A stretch of 64,000 bases of DNA from Flavobacteriaceae bacterium (GCA_031277535.1 JAITMD010000003.1:1-64000); one strand, 5' to 3'. Counted from the first letter of the stretch, positions 1 to 9,742 are shown. The notes: generated by a model not told the origin, from the letters alone. Numbers and translations are program-made.

Positions 1-56
<56 letters not shown>

Positions 57-65
57 CTTTTTTTT

Positions 66-98
66 AAAGCCTGATTCTGAAAAGAGTCAGGCTTTTTT
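66..98 (+). terminator. Rho-independent terminator of the rRNA operon
   Basis: A 13-bp stem (one G-T pair) closed by a GAAA tetraloop, followed by a run of six T. It begins ten bases after the 5S gene, which is where an rRNA operon terminator is expected. Confidence 0.9.
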
Positions 99-219
99 GT
101 TTTTATAGGTTTTGAGAATATAGATTTTATAAGTATGATTATGAATTTCATAGATCAAAATGCTTATTTATTTTATAAATTTATAGAAGTTTCTTTTTTT
201 AGTGATCGAAACGGTATAA

Positions 220-1710
220 ATGCAGATTACTATGTTTTCATTATTTTACGCTGATTGGTTTGTCTATGTAGAGATCATCTATTTTATTATAGTTGCAGCA
301 GTATCTATGCGTATTATTTATGATACGGATACAATATCAAAGACATTGGCATATTTATTATTAGTGGTATTTATTCCTTTATTTGGTATATTTTTTTATT
401 TTTCTTTTGGTGTGAATTATAGAAAAAGGAAGATGTATTCTAAGAAACTAAAAGTAAATGACGACTATATGAATCGATTGGTCAGTCGAATGGAAGAGGT
501 TCACTTAGATTTTAAACAAGCTGGAAACCCCATTGTAGAAGACAATCGATCATTTATTAATATGCTTTCTAATAACTTGGTTGGAGCAGGACCATTGATG
601 GTTGATAATGAAGCTGAGTTATTGCAGAATGGTGAAGTGTTTTTTCCAAAATTATTAGATGATTTAAGAAATGCAAAAGAGCATATACATATTGAATATT
701 ATATTTTCGAAAACAATTCTATTGGTTTAGAGATAGAAAAGATTTTGATTGAGAAAGCAAAAGAAGGTGTTGCTGTTCGTTTTATTTATGATGATTATGG
801 AAGTAAAACTATTAGAAAAAACATTGTAAAGCGTTTGAAAGCAAGCGGAGTAGAATGTTTTGCTTTTAATAAGATTATACTAATAGCTTTTGCTAATCGG
901 ATGAATTATAGAAATCACCGTAAGATTGTTGTTATTGACGGTACTATCGGATATTCAGGAGGAATTAATATCTCTGATCGATATGATAATCGTAAAAAAG
1001 CGTTTAATGATTATTTTTGGCGTGATACTCATATTCGTATCAAAGGAAATGGTGTTTTTGGATTACAGTATGTTTTTTTAGGTGATTGGAATTTTTGTAG
1101 TAAACAGAATTTATCTTTTACAGAAGAATATTTCCCTCAACCATCTGAAAAATTGATTAATAGTTTGCCTTTACAGGTGATTTCTTCTGGCCCTGATTCA
1201 GATGTACCAGCTATTCTTTATAGTGTTTTAAAAGCTATTCAAACTGCTAAATCTGAGGTGTTGATTACTACTCCTTATTATATTCCTGATGAGTCTTTAC
1301 AATTAGCTATTAAGATGGCTGCTTTAAGTGGTAAGAAGGTAAAAATGATTTTACCTGGTATTACAGATTCTAATATTGTAAAGTGGGCATCAGAATCATA
1401 TTTTCAAGAATTATTAGAGTTTGGGGTGGAAATCTATTTGTATAAAAAAGGATTTATTCATGCCAAGACATTTGTGACAGATTCAGGAGTAAGTTCAATA
1501 GGTACATGTAATTTAGACCACCGTAGCTTTGATTTGAATTTTGAAGTTAATGTTGTTATATATGATCAAACATTTGCTCAACAAATGAAAGATATGTTTG
1601 AAGCAGATTGTAGAGATTCTATTAAGTTGGATTTATATACTTGGAATAAGCGCTCTAATTGGCATCACTTGAAAAATCGTTTAATCAGATTACTTTCTCC
1701 ATTGTTATAA
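220..1710 (+). CDS. cls: Cardiolipin synthase (phospholipase D family)
   Basis: Membrane enzyme that condenses phosphatidylglycerol into cardiolipin. The N-terminus carries two hydrophobic segments (about residues 18-35 and 42-65) of the PLDc_N type, followed by two phospholipase D domains. Each has an HKD motif: HRKIVVID at about residue 233 followed by GYSGG, and HAKTFVTD at about 414 followed by GTCNLDHRSF. The length of 496 aa is normal for bacterial Cls. A second in-frame ATG four codons later (232) is an equally possible start. The gene stands alone after the rRNA operon and ends at a terminator shared with the convergent receptor gene. Confidence 0.9.
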   Translation: MQITMFSLFYADWFVYVEIIYFIIVAAVSMRIIYDTDTISKTLAYLLLVVFIPLFGIFFYFSFGVNYRKRKMYSKKLKVNDDYMNRLVSRMEEVHLDFKQAGNPIVEDNRSFINMLSNNLVGAGPLMVDNEAELLQNGEVFFPKLLDDLRNAKEHIHIEYYIFENNSIGLEIEKILIEKAKEGVAVRFIYDDYGSKTIRKNIVKRLKASGVECFAFNKIILIAFANRMNYRNHRKIVVIDGTIGYSGGINISDRYDNRKKAFNDYFWRDTHIRIKGNGVFGLQYVFLGDWNFCSKQNLSFTEEYFPQPSEKLINSLPLQVISSGPDSDVPAILYSVLKAIQTAKSEVLITTPYYIPDESLQLAIKMAALSGKKVKMILPGITDSNIVKWASESYFQELLEFGVEIYLYKKGFIHAKTFVTDSGVSSIGTCNLDHRSFDLNFEVNVVIYDQTFAQQMKDMFEADCRDSIKLDLYTWNKRSNWHHLKNRLIRLLSPLL

Positions 1711-1714
1711 AAGA

Positions 1715-1750
1715 AAAAGCGCTACAAGTAATTAAACCAATAGCGCTTTT
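1715..1750. terminator. Bidirectional terminator between cls and the TonB-dependent receptor
   Basis: A perfect 10-bp stem (AAAAGCGCTA paired with TAGCGCTTTT) with a 16-nt loop, T-rich on one side and A-rich on the other, so it can end transcripts from both convergent genes. Confidence 0.8.
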
Positions 1751-1779
1751 ATAAGCAATAATTGAAAATCTAAACTATT

Positions 1780-4173
1780 TTAAAATAATCCTCCAGAACC
1801 ACTACTTTGTTTTGTATTGGTGTCTCTGTTTTTTCTTTGTAGAGCTTTTCCTTTTGCTCCACCAAACATATAGTTTAATCCGATATAAACTGATCTACTT
1901 TCCCATTTGAATTCTCCTGAAGCAGGATATGGATAAGTAGTAGTATAACGATATGACATTGTATTAAAGATGTCATTTACTCTAAAACTAATGTTTAATT
2001 TGTTTTCTAATAAACTATATCTTGCTCCTGCATCTATTTTATACATTTCTTTAGAATCAGATGTAATACCATCTACGCCTCCTCTGTAAAAACCAAAGAT
2101 GTTGAAACGTAAGTGATCTCCTGCTTTAAAGTTTGTGTTTAATCTTGCATTAAAAGCATTTGCATTAATTGTACGCATCATCATATTCATTTGATTGGTA
2201 GCAGGGTCTAATTTTGATACGAAACCAGTCTGTTTGATACTTGAGTAATCAATAGCAGGTTGCATATCCCACCAAGGAGTTAGTTTTACATTTGCAGAAA
2301 CTTCAAAGCCATAAGCATCATTTGATTTATAGTTGTCAAATGTCATTAATAATGCATTAGGGTTGTCGTTTTCTGGATCATCATATATTACATGATTGAT
2401 TTCGTCATTAATTCTTCTATAATATACTCCTGCTGTAAGACTACTTCTTTTAGCAAACATTCTTGTATAGTTCAATTCAATTGAGTTCGTGAATTGTGGT
2501 TTTAAAGCAGGATTTCCTACCATTGTCATTAAAGGGGTAGAGAATTGACGGATAGGGTTTGTCTGATTTAAACTTGGTCTATCCACACGTCTACTATAGC
2601 TTAAGTTAAACATATCATTATCTGTCATGTTATAACCTAAGTAAACAGAAGGATATAATGTAAAGTAATCATCTTTAAAGTTTGTTACACCACTTAGTTT
2701 TGATTCTACTTTATAGCTTTCAAAACGTGTACCTACTTGGTAGTTAAATTTTCCATAAGTTTGACCAAAAGTAGCATATGCTGAAAATATATCTTGGTCA
2801 TATATATTATTTATAATTTTTTGATTTACTGGAATTAATGGGTTATTTGAAGTAAATGTATTGTCAGCTCTTGATAATCTTGCTTCAGCACCTGCTTCAA
2901 ATTTAGTATGATCGTTTAATGGATTTACGTAATCAACATTTACAGTAGTTAATTTGTTTTTGTTGTCATTACCATCCTGATATAAGAATTTATTTTTACC
3001 TAAGTCAGTATTGTAATTCCCATTTTGATTTGCATTGTTAATATTGTGGTTTACCTCGATATCTAACGTATGTCCTTTTTTCGCAAATAAATGTTTATAT
3101 GCTAAGTTATACGTACTGTAAATTGTTTTACCATCATAAATTGTTTTTTGATAAATGTCTTCAAACAAATTTTTAGGATAGGTAGTAGATGTTTTTAAAT
3201 TTAGGTCTGTATTATTTGTACTTTGATTTGTGTAAAAAGATAACGTATTATTATCATCAATATAGTAATCAAAACCTACTTTGTATAAATAGTTTTCGTT
3301 TTTAGTTATCATGTTGATAGCTGTAGGAGACATAATATCAGATCTAAGCATATCCCCTTGATTTCTATTTTTTGAATAAGAATAACTACCACTACCAAAG
3401 AAATTTAATTTTCCTTGTCTGTAATTTAAATTCAGTGAATTTGTATTTTTTGGATATGTAGCAGAAGTCAAACTTGTATCAAAAGATCCATTAAAGCCGT
3501 CTGCTGTATTTTTGTGTAAAACAATGTTTATAATACCAGACATTCCTTCAGGATTGTACTTTGCACTTGGATTGGTGATTAGTTCAATTGTTTTAATAGA
3601 AGTTGAAGGAATTTGTTTTAATAATTGCTCAGCAGACATATTAGTTGGACGACCATCTAATAAGATACGCACATTTTCATTACCTCTTAAAGAAATTTTC
3701 CCATCTTTATCAACATTAACAGAAGGGATATTATTCATAATCTCTGATGCAGTAGCCCCAGCAGTGGTTAAATCACGTCCAACATTAATTACTTTACGGT
3801 CAATTTTTTGTTCTATTGTAGATTGTTCTGCAATAATATTTACACCTTCTAATGTTGTTGTTTCAGAGCTTAGTTTAATTAGACCTAAATCAGTGTTTTC
3901 TGTAAGTTCTAATTCTTTGTGATAAGGTTTGTATCCAATAAATTGCACATCAATGCTATATTTATCTGATGGTATAGATAGATCAAATGCACCATTGTCA
4001 TTTGTCATTCCTCCAGAGACAACTTGTTCTCCTTTTTTTATCGTAATAGTTGCATAAGGAATAGCTTCATTCAGGTCTTTGTCAAACACACGACCAGATA
4101 TTTTCACTTTTGATTGCCCGAAAGAAACGAACATAGCAGCGAAAAATAAGAATAAGGTTAATTTTGCTTTCAT
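1780..4173 (-). CDS. TonB-dependent outer membrane receptor
   Basis: Outer-membrane beta-barrel that takes up a ligand with energy from TonB. A signal peptide (residues 1-19, ending FGQ) is followed by a carboxypeptidase-regulatory-like beta-sandwich (about 22-105, KISGRVFDKDLNEAIPYATI). Then comes a plug domain (about 125-220, including NIPSVNVDKDGKISLRG and LIDGRP-like sequence), and a barrel that runs to a terminal phenylalanine. At 797 aa it fits the 'outer membrane beta-barrel family' receptors of Bacteroidota. No SusD partner or transporter lies beside it, so the ligand cannot be inferred. The C-terminal tail is Gly/Ser-rich. Confidence 0.85.
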   Translation of the reverse strand: MKAKLTLFLFFAAMFVSFGQSKVKISGRVFDKDLNEAIPYATITIKKGEQVVSGGMTNDNGAFDLSIPSDKYSIDVQFIGYKPYHKELELTENTDLGLIKLSSETTTLEGVNIIAEQSTIEQKIDRKVINVGRDLTTAGATASEIMNNIPSVNVDKDGKISLRGNENVRILLDGRPTNMSAEQLLKQIPSTSIKTIELITNPSAKYNPEGMSGIINIVLHKNTADGFNGSFDTSLTSATYPKNTNSLNLNYRQGKLNFFGSGSYSYSKNRNQGDMLRSDIMSPTAINMITKNENYLYKVGFDYYIDDNNTLSFYTNQSTNNTDLNLKTSTTYPKNLFEDIYQKTIYDGKTIYSTYNLAYKHLFAKKGHTLDIEVNHNINNANQNGNYNTDLGKNKFLYQDGNDNKNKLTTVNVDYVNPLNDHTKFEAGAEARLSRADNTFTSNNPLIPVNQKIINNIYDQDIFSAYATFGQTYGKFNYQVGTRFESYKVESKLSGVTNFKDDYFTLYPSVYLGYNMTDNDMFNLSYSRRVDRPSLNQTNPIRQFSTPLMTMVGNPALKPQFTNSIELNYTRMFAKRSSLTAGVYYRRINDEINHVIYDDPENDNPNALLMTFDNYKSNDAYGFEVSANVKLTPWWDMQPAIDYSSIKQTGFVSKLDPATNQMNMMMRTINANAFNARLNTNFKAGDHLRFNIFGFYRGGVDGITSDSKEMYKIDAGARYSLLENKLNISFRVNDIFNTMSYRYTTTYPYPASGEFKWESRSVYIGLNYMFGGAKGKALQRKNRDTNTKQSSGSGGLF

Positions 4174-4330
4174 CTTAAAGTTATACTATTTAGTTTATTT
4201 ACAGTAATAGACTTACATTGTTTATTTTTGTTACACTAACAGTGATTTTTTTTTTACAGTAGGATATTAGTTTATTTGTAATGTATTGTTTAATAGATGT
4301 TTATTATTTATTTAGAAAGGTTTTAAATTT

Positions 4331-4930
4331 ATGAGATATACCGTGTTTTGTGGTTCAAGTTCAGGAACTAAAGATGTGTTTTTAGAGCAAGCTTTTTCAT
4401 TAGGTAAATGTTTAGCTCAAGATAATATTGGTCTTGTTTATGGAGGGGCTAAAGTTGGATTAATGGGGGCAGTCGCTGATGGAGTACTTAAATATAATGG
4501 AGAAGTTATAGGAGTATTACCTACATTTTTAGGAGATGTTGAGTTAGGTCACAGCGGGCTTACTGAATTAATCCTTGTAGAGACAATGCATGAGCGCAAG
4601 GCTAAGATGGATGAGTTATCAGATGGAGTTATTGCTATGCCTGGTGGCTATGGTACTTTAGAAGAGTTCTTTGAGATGTTAACTTGGGCACAATTAGGAT
4701 TGCATAAGAAACCTGTAGCCTTATTAAATATAGATGGATTCTATAATCCATTATTACAGATGATTGATAATATGGTAAGTAATGACTTTCTAAAACAGGT
4801 AAATCGCGATATGATAGTTGTAGCTGATAGTGTAACAGATCTATTAATAAAGATGAGATCTTATGAAGCTCCAAAAGAAGGAAAGTGGATTAAAAAAGAA
4901 AAGGATGAAAAGAGCTTCGATAATAGATAA
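4331..4930 (+). CDS. LOG-family protein (nucleotide 5'-monophosphate phosphoribohydrolase type)
   Basis: A 199-aa Rossmann-fold protein of the family once labelled 'lysine decarboxylase'. Characterised members cleave the N-glycosidic bond of cytokinin riboside 5'-monophosphates or of AMP-like nucleotides. Visible marks are FCGSSSGT near the N-terminus, YGGAKVGLMGAVAD (about residue 37) and the signature PGGYGTLEEFFE (about 101). Its 3' end overlaps the next gene in another frame, so the two are probably co-transcribed. The substrate in this organism is not known. Confidence 0.85.
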   Translation: MRYTVFCGSSSGTKDVFLEQAFSLGKCLAQDNIGLVYGGAKVGLMGAVADGVLKYNGEVIGVLPTFLGDVELGHSGLTELILVETMHERKAKMDELSDGVIAMPGGYGTLEEFFEMLTWAQLGLHKKPVALLNIDGFYNPLLQMIDNMVSNDFLKQVNRDMIVVADSVTDLLIKMRSYEAPKEGKWIKKEKDEKSFDNR

Positions 4931-5486
4931 TTTTGAACGTAAAGGAATCACTTTTGAAGAGAAAGAGAAACAACTTATTCTTGCTTCTTTTCAAACAATT
5001 CATTTAAAAAAGAAGGAATATATATTAAATGCAGGGGAGATTTGTGATTTTCAGGCTTTTGTTGTAAAAGGATGTTGTAAGGTTTACTTTTTAGATAATC
5101 AAGGACAAGAGCATATCATCTATTTTGCTGTTGAGGATTGGTGGTTAGCAGATTTAGAAAGTTATCATTTTAGTTTGCCTTCAAAGTTTTATATTCAAGC
5201 AATAGAAGACTGTGAATTATTGTGGATTTCTAAAGAAGTAAAAGAACCTTTGTATAAAGAAATTCCCGTTTTAGAAAGAGTTTATCGCTTGATGCTTGGA
5301 CAGGAATGTATTGCATTGCAACGTCGTATTATGAATAAATTATCTATGGATGCTACAACAGAGTATGAGGATTTTTGTAAACGCTATCCTTCTTTATTAA
5401 AGCGATTGACTAATATACAGATTGCTTCTTATTTAGGTATTTCTCAAGAGTTTTTGAGTAAAATAAGAAGTAAGAAAAGAATATAA
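4905..5486 (+). CDS. Crp/Fnr-family transcriptional regulator
   Basis: A cyclic-nucleotide-binding-like beta-barrel domain (about residues 10-115) followed by a C-terminal helix-turn-helix containing LTNIQIASYLGISQEFLSKI. The start is uncertain. The frame is open back to an ATG at 4863, but the ATG at 4905 (MKRASIIDNF) gives the family's usual 193-aa length and a 26-bp overlap with the preceding LOG gene. Residues that bind cAMP in true Crp are not evident, so this is more likely one of the small Bacteroidota regulators with no known effector. Confidence 0.8.
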   Translation: MKRASIIDNFERKGITFEEKEKQLILASFQTIHLKKKEYILNAGEICDFQAFVVKGCCKVYFLDNQGQEHIIYFAVEDWWLADLESYHFSLPSKFYIQAIEDCELLWISKEVKEPLYKEIPVLERVYRLMLGQECIALQRRIMNKLSMDATTEYEDFCKRYPSLLKRLTNIQIASYLGISQEFLSKIRSKKRI

Positions 5487-5575
5487 ATTTATTGAAGTAG
5501 TTCAATGTTTTTGTTAATAAGAGCGATTACTTTTGGTGATTAGAAATAGAAAAACGAAACAACAAATTAATTATT

Positions 5576-5612
5576 CTTTTACACTCTTTTTTTGATAAAA
5601 GAGTGTAAAAAG
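5576..5612. terminator. Long inverted repeat, probable terminator
   Basis: CTTTTACACTCTTTT and its near-perfect complement form a stem of about 15 bp with a short T-rich loop. It sits 90 bases after the Crp/Fnr-like gene. The downstream arm is A-rich rather than T-rich, so it would be a stronger terminator for minus-strand transcription. The role is uncertain. Confidence 0.5.
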
Positions 5613-5643
5613 AAAGTAATCTATTTCAATTAACATAATATAG

Positions 5644-5670
5644 AGTACTGGTGATAGCCACACCAGTACT
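5644..5670. repeat. Perfect 10-bp inverted repeat
   Basis: AGTACTGGTG and CACCAGTACT separated by 7 bases, with no T-run strong enough for a clear terminator. It lies about 130 bp upstream of the NYN-domain gene and could be a regulator site or an RNA hairpin; nothing in the sequence decides which. Confidence 0.45.
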
Positions 5671-5800
5671 TTACTTACTTTTTTAAAAGATAGAATAACC
5701 ACCACTCCCTTCTCGAAACTCATTACCTTTTTATTAACAGATGTTTTGGAGCTCACATATGTTTTAATCGTGCTATTTTTTGTATTTTAGGGCTTTCGAA

Positions 5801-6562
5801 ATGGAAAATATGATGGAAAAACAAAATAACAACATAGCAATTTTAGTGGATGGCGATAATGCTCAAGCTAAATTACTAGATAAGATTTTAGAAGAAGTTT
5901 CTAAATATGGGAAGGTGACTGTCCGTCGTATTTATGGAGATTGGACAACACCACAGATGAATAGCTGGAAGGATTTATTAAATGACTTGTCATTTTCGCC
6001 TATACAGAAGTTTAATTATACTAGCGGAAAGAACTCTACAGATAGTTCATTGATTATAGATGCAATGGATATTTTACACGCCAAGATGGTAGATGGCTTT
6101 TGTATTGTATCAAGTGATAGTGATTATACAGGGTTAGCTAAGCGTATTAGAGAAGAAGGTATCTTTGTGATGGGAGTAGGAGAGAAGAAGACTCCTAATG
6201 CATTTGTACAATCATGTGAGATATTTACTTACTGTGAGACATTAATGCCTAAGGCAACACCAACAACTAAAGAGACTACTGATAATACTAAAAAGTCTGA
6301 TTTAGCAGATGATGATGATACAAAAGCATTGACTAAGAAAGAGTATAGGCTGATAGACAAAGCCTTTGATATGTCAGTAGATGAGGAGGTTGAAGCATAT
6401 ATTGCTACTGTAGGGGGGAACCTTCGTAAACTTAATCCAAGTTTTGATGCTAGGGATTATGGTTTTAGAAACTTAACAGAGCTTTTTAAACATTTGAAAA
6501 CATACGATGTTATCAATAATAATGTAAAAGGATTAAATCATCCTTTAGTAAAGAAAAAATAA
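5801..6562 (+). CDS. NYN-domain (PIN-like) protein with C-terminal OST-HTH/LOTUS domain
   Basis: Probable RNA-binding ribonuclease. The N-terminal NYN domain (about residues 7-150) keeps the acidic residues of the PIN-like active site: ILVDGDNAQ, STDSSLIIDAMDIL and CIVSSDSDYTGLAKRI. A lysine/aspartate-rich linker follows, then a winged-helix OST-HTH (LOTUS) domain (about 185-245) ending DYGFRNLTELFKHLKTYDVI. The frame is open to an ATG at 5780, but that codon lies within a likely promoter region, so the ATG at 5801 (MENMMEKQ) is preferred. Fusions of this kind are known in bacteria, but their RNA targets are largely undefined. Confidence 0.85.
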   Translation: MENMMEKQNNNIAILVDGDNAQAKLLDKILEEVSKYGKVTVRRIYGDWTTPQMNSWKDLLNDLSFSPIQKFNYTSGKNSTDSSLIIDAMDILHAKMVDGFCIVSSDSDYTGLAKRIREEGIFVMGVGEKKTPNAFVQSCEIFTYCETLMPKATPTTKETTDNTKKSDLADDDDTKALTKKEYRLIDKAFDMSVDEEVEAYIATVGGNLRKLNPSFDARDYGFRNLTELFKHLKTYDVINNNVKGLNHPLVKKK

Positions 6563-6677
6563 CCTTAGGGGTATTTTTTTTTGCTTATATACAAACTGTT
6601 TTACCTATATACCTTAAATTGCATACTATCGATTAAGAGGGCTATCCTCAAACAACTAATTCAACAAAATTTAGATT

Positions 6678-7241
6678 ATGACTATACAAGAATTGAAAGG
6701 TATTCGCAAACAATTCGAATACTATAGACAAATGGTTGATAAAACAGTTTTAATACTGTCACAAGATGAATTAAATTTAAAAATAAATGAGGAGGGTAAC
6801 TCTATTGCTATGATTATGCGTCATATCACAGGTAATTTACTTTCGAGATTTACGAACTTTTTTACAGAAGATGGAGAGAAACCATGGAGAAATAGAGATG
6901 ATGAATTTGCAGATGGATTATATGATAGACATGTATTGATTTCGAATTGGGATAAAGCTTGGAATGTACTTTTTAGTACTATTGATAATATTACAGAAGA
7001 GAATATTAATGAGAATATTAAAATTAGAAATCAAGATCATACTGTAGCAGAGGCTATTTATAGACAATTAGCTCATTATCCTTATCACATTGGACAGATT
7101 GTATTTATAGGTAAGGTAATACGCGATAAAGAATGGCAGTCTCTAAGTATTCCTAAGAATAAATCAAATGAGTATAATCAAACTAAATTTGAGAATCCTA
7201 ATTCAGATACTCATTTTGCTGATGATTATTTGATTAAATAA
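6678..7241 (+). CDS. DinB-superfamily protein (DUF1572-like)
   Basis: A 187-aa predicted four-helix bundle. The histidines expected to hold a divalent metal are visible: MRHITGN (about residue 49) and AHYPYHIGQ (about 137-143). This arrangement and the sequence GEKPWRNRDDEF fit DUF1572 proteins of the DinB/YfiT group. Members are metal-binding and some are thiol transferases, but no activity can be assigned here. The gene has its own intergenic regions on both sides and no operon partner. Confidence 0.75.
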   Translation: MTIQELKGIRKQFEYYRQMVDKTVLILSQDELNLKINEEGNSIAMIMRHITGNLLSRFTNFFTEDGEKPWRNRDDEFADGLYDRHVLISNWDKAWNVLFSTIDNITEENINENIKIRNQDHTVAEAIYRQLAHYPYHIGQIVFIGKVIRDKEWQSLSIPKNKSNEYNQTKFENPNSDTHFADDYLIK

Positions 7242-7305
7242 TCTCATTTTTTTTAGATTCATAATTTTGCATAGTTTTTATTTAAACGGTTCACAGCAAT
7301 ATTTA

Positions 7306-7313
7306 TATATTTG
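7306..7313 (+). promoter_or_regulatory. Flavobacterial -7 element (TATATTTG)
   Basis: Exact match to the TAnnTTTG consensus, 26 bases before the M49 peptidase start codon. A TTG box at the usual 17-23 nt spacing is not evident. Confidence 0.55.
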
Positions 7314-7339
7314 TCAATACACAATATAAAAACTACAGT

Positions 7340-9376
7340 ATGAAATTAAACACAATGGCCTGTATCGTATTGGCTTCCGCAATGCTATTGTCTTGTGGAG
7401 ATAAAAAAGAAACTGAAAAAGGAAAAGAAGGAGTGGCAGAAACAGAACAATTTGAATATAGTGTTGACCAATTTGGAGATATTGAGGTATTGAGATACCA
7501 AGTACCTGGATGGGAGAATCTAACACTAAAAGAGAAAGAGTTAGTGTATTATTTAAGTCAAGCAGGATATGCTGGGCGTGATATCATCTGGGATCAGAAT
7601 TATAAACACAACTTGACTATTCGTAAAGCTTTAGAAAGTATTTATGAGAATTATAAAGGTGATAAAGAATCAGAGGATTGGAAAGAGTTCGTTACTTACG
7701 TTAAACGCGTATGGTTCTCTAATGGTATTCACCACCACTACTCTAATGATAAGATAAAACCTGGATTCTCTCAAGCTTACTTCTCTATCTTATTAAAAGA
7801 GACTAATACTGAACTAGATCAGAATATCTCGAATATCCTATTTAATAATGTAGATAATAAAAAAGTCAACTTAGATTTAGCTAAAGGACTTGTAGAAGGA
7901 TCTGCAGTTAATTTTTATGGAGAAGGGATAACAGAAAACGAAGTAGAGGCATTCTATAATGCAATGAAGAGTCCAGATCCAGATCGTCCTTTATCTACAG
8001 GATTAAATTCTAAGGTAGTTAAAGAGAATGGTAAGTTAGTAGAGAAGGTTTGGAAAAGTGGAGGAATGTATGGTGCAGCTATTGATAAAATCATTTTTTG
8101 GTTAGAAAAAGCTGTAACTGTAGCGGAGAACCAAGAACAAGCTGATGCACTTAAATTGTTAATTAAGTACTATCAAACAGGAAATCTAAAAACTTGGGAT
8201 GACTATAATGTTGCATGGGTAAAAGCAACTAAAGGGAATATCGATTATAATAGTGGATTTATCGAAGTATATGCTGACCCATTAGGACATAAAGGTTCTT
8301 ATGAAAGCGTTGTTCAGATTAATGATTTTGATATGTCTAAGAAGATGGAAGTTATTTCTAAATCTGCACAGTGGTTTGAAGATAATTCTCCTTTAATGGA
8401 TGCTCATAAGAAAAAGAATGTAACAGGAGTTTCATATAAGACTGTGATTGTTGCTTCTGAAGCAGGAGATGCATCTCCAAGTACACCTATCGGAGTTAAT
8501 CTACCTAACGCAGATTGGATTAGAGCAGAACATGGTTCTAAATCTATTTCTTTAGGAAATATTATTGATTCTTATAATCATGCTGGTGGCTCTGATAAGT
8601 TAAAAGAGTTTGCTCATGATGAAGAGGAAATCAAATTAGAAGAGAAATACGGCGAGTTAGCAGATAAATTACACACTGCTCTTCACGAAGTAATAGGACA
8701 CGCTTCTGGACAAATTAACAAAGGAGTAGGACAACCAAAAGAAACTTTAAAAAGTTATGCTTCTACTTTAGAAGAGGGACGCGCTGACTTAGTAGGGTTA
8801 TACTATTTATATAATTCAAAATTACAAGAGTTAGGTTTAGTAGATGATTGGAAGGCAGTGGGTAAAGCAGCCTATGATGCATATATCCGTAATGGTTTAA
8901 TGACTCAATTAGTTCGCTTAGAACCAGGAGCAGATATTGAAGAAGCTCACATGAGAAATCGTCAATGGGTAAGTGCTTGGGTATTCGAAAAAGGGAAAAA
9001 GGACAATGTAATTGAGAAAGTAACTCGTGATGGAAAAACGTATTACAATATTACTAATTATGAGAAATTACATGAATTGTTTGGGCAGCTTTTAAAAGAG
9101 ACTCAACGTATCAAGTCTGAAGGTGATTATAATGCAGGTAAAGCTTTGGTTGAGACTTATGGTGTGAAAGTAGATCAGGCTATTCACAAAGAAGTGTTGG
9201 CTCGTAATGCTAAGTTTAAATCTGCACCATACAGAGGATTTGTTAACCCATATATTGTACCTGTAAAGAATGACAAAGGGGAAGTAACTGATTATAAAAT
9301 CGAACAGCCTAAATCTTTTGAGGAACAAATGTTGCGTTATGCTAAAGAATATGGTTTCTTACCACTTGTAAACTAA
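7340..9376 (+). CDS. Lipoprotein dipeptidyl-peptidase III-like metallopeptidase (M49)
   Basis: Zinc peptidase of family M49, which removes dipeptides from the N-terminus of peptides. The hallmark HExxGH motif is present as HEVIGH at about residues 449-454. The second zinc-binding motif, usually EECRAE, appears as EEGRADL at about 478, with Gly in place of the usual Cys. The N-terminus is a type II signal (lipobox LLSC, residues 16-19), so the enzyme is probably anchored in the periplasm or outer membrane, unlike the cytosolic eukaryotic enzymes. The length of 678 aa is usual for Bacteroidota forms. A strong terminator follows. Confidence 0.9.
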   Translation: MKLNTMACIVLASAMLLSCGDKKETEKGKEGVAETEQFEYSVDQFGDIEVLRYQVPGWENLTLKEKELVYYLSQAGYAGRDIIWDQNYKHNLTIRKALESIYENYKGDKESEDWKEFVTYVKRVWFSNGIHHHYSNDKIKPGFSQAYFSILLKETNTELDQNISNILFNNVDNKKVNLDLAKGLVEGSAVNFYGEGITENEVEAFYNAMKSPDPDRPLSTGLNSKVVKENGKLVEKVWKSGGMYGAAIDKIIFWLEKAVTVAENQEQADALKLLIKYYQTGNLKTWDDYNVAWVKATKGNIDYNSGFIEVYADPLGHKGSYESVVQINDFDMSKKMEVISKSAQWFEDNSPLMDAHKKKNVTGVSYKTVIVASEAGDASPSTPIGVNLPNADWIRAEHGSKSISLGNIIDSYNHAGGSDKLKEFAHDEEEIKLEEKYGELADKLHTALHEVIGHASGQINKGVGQPKETLKSYASTLEEGRADLVGLYYLYNSKLQELGLVDDWKAVGKAAYDAYIRNGLMTQLVRLEPGADIEEAHMRNRQWVSAWVFEKGKKDNVIEKVTRDGKTYYNITNYEKLHELFGQLLKETQRIKSEGDYNAGKALVETYGVKVDQAIHKEVLARNAKFKSAPYRGFVNPYIVPVKNDKGEVTDYKIEQPKSFEEQMLRYAKEYGFLPLVN

Positions 9377-9396
9377 TAACAAGTATATCATATAAG

Positions 9397-9426
9397 AAAG
9401 TCGGTTTATCATAAACCGACTTTTTT
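9397..9426. terminator. Terminator after the M49 peptidase
   Basis: Stem of 12 bp (AAAGTCGGTTTA with its complement), a 3-nt loop and a run of T. The A-rich 5' side allows it to act for the convergent minus-strand gene as well. Confidence 0.85.
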
Positions 9427-9742
9427 ATTTTTTAACAATGACTAAATCTCCTATACATATCTCTATCGCTTTATTTTCAGGCGTATATTCTACCCAATCA
9501 GCAGGATCACTACTCTCACAGTCTATCATAAGATGGAAGAACGACATTCCATGTGATGTGTCTGGTAAGGAGTGTATATCATAAAGCTTTGCGTGGTCTA
9601 GTTGATATTTCTCTATCGTACTTAACCAAGAGATAGCCTTGTCTAGCTGAGTTATTAGATGTTGATTTATCGTATTCCCTAGTTTTAGCTCTGTTATTAT
9701 TGCTTGTTTCTTATTATGGAGTAGCGTGATGATATCATTCAT
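9425..9742 (-). CDS. Hypothetical protein
   Basis: A 105-aa protein that I do not recognise. It is predicted soluble, with an N-terminal helical half (LLHNKKQAIITELKLGN) and a C-terminal half that looks beta-rich (WVEYTPENKAIEICIGDLVI). It lies 17 bp downstream of the AraC-type regulator on the same strand and probably shares its transcript. The ORF fills the space exactly up to the shared terminator, which supports a real gene. Confidence 0.6.
   Translation of the reverse strand: MNDIITLLHNKKQAIITELKLGNTINQHLITQLDKAISWLSTIEKYQLDHAKLYDIHSLPDTSHGMSFFHLMIDCESSDPADWVEYTPENKAIEICIGDLVIVKK

Noticed and set aside
3512..3922. 136-codon frame on the plus strand inside the receptor gene
   Set aside because: It is antisense to the plug region of a well-supported TonB-dependent receptor and has no recognisable domain; a shadow of codon bias.
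5571..5756. 61-codon minus-strand frame between the Crp/Fnr-like and NYN genes
   Set aside because: It runs through two inverted repeats, one of them terminator-like, and its sequence looks like translated hairpin DNA.
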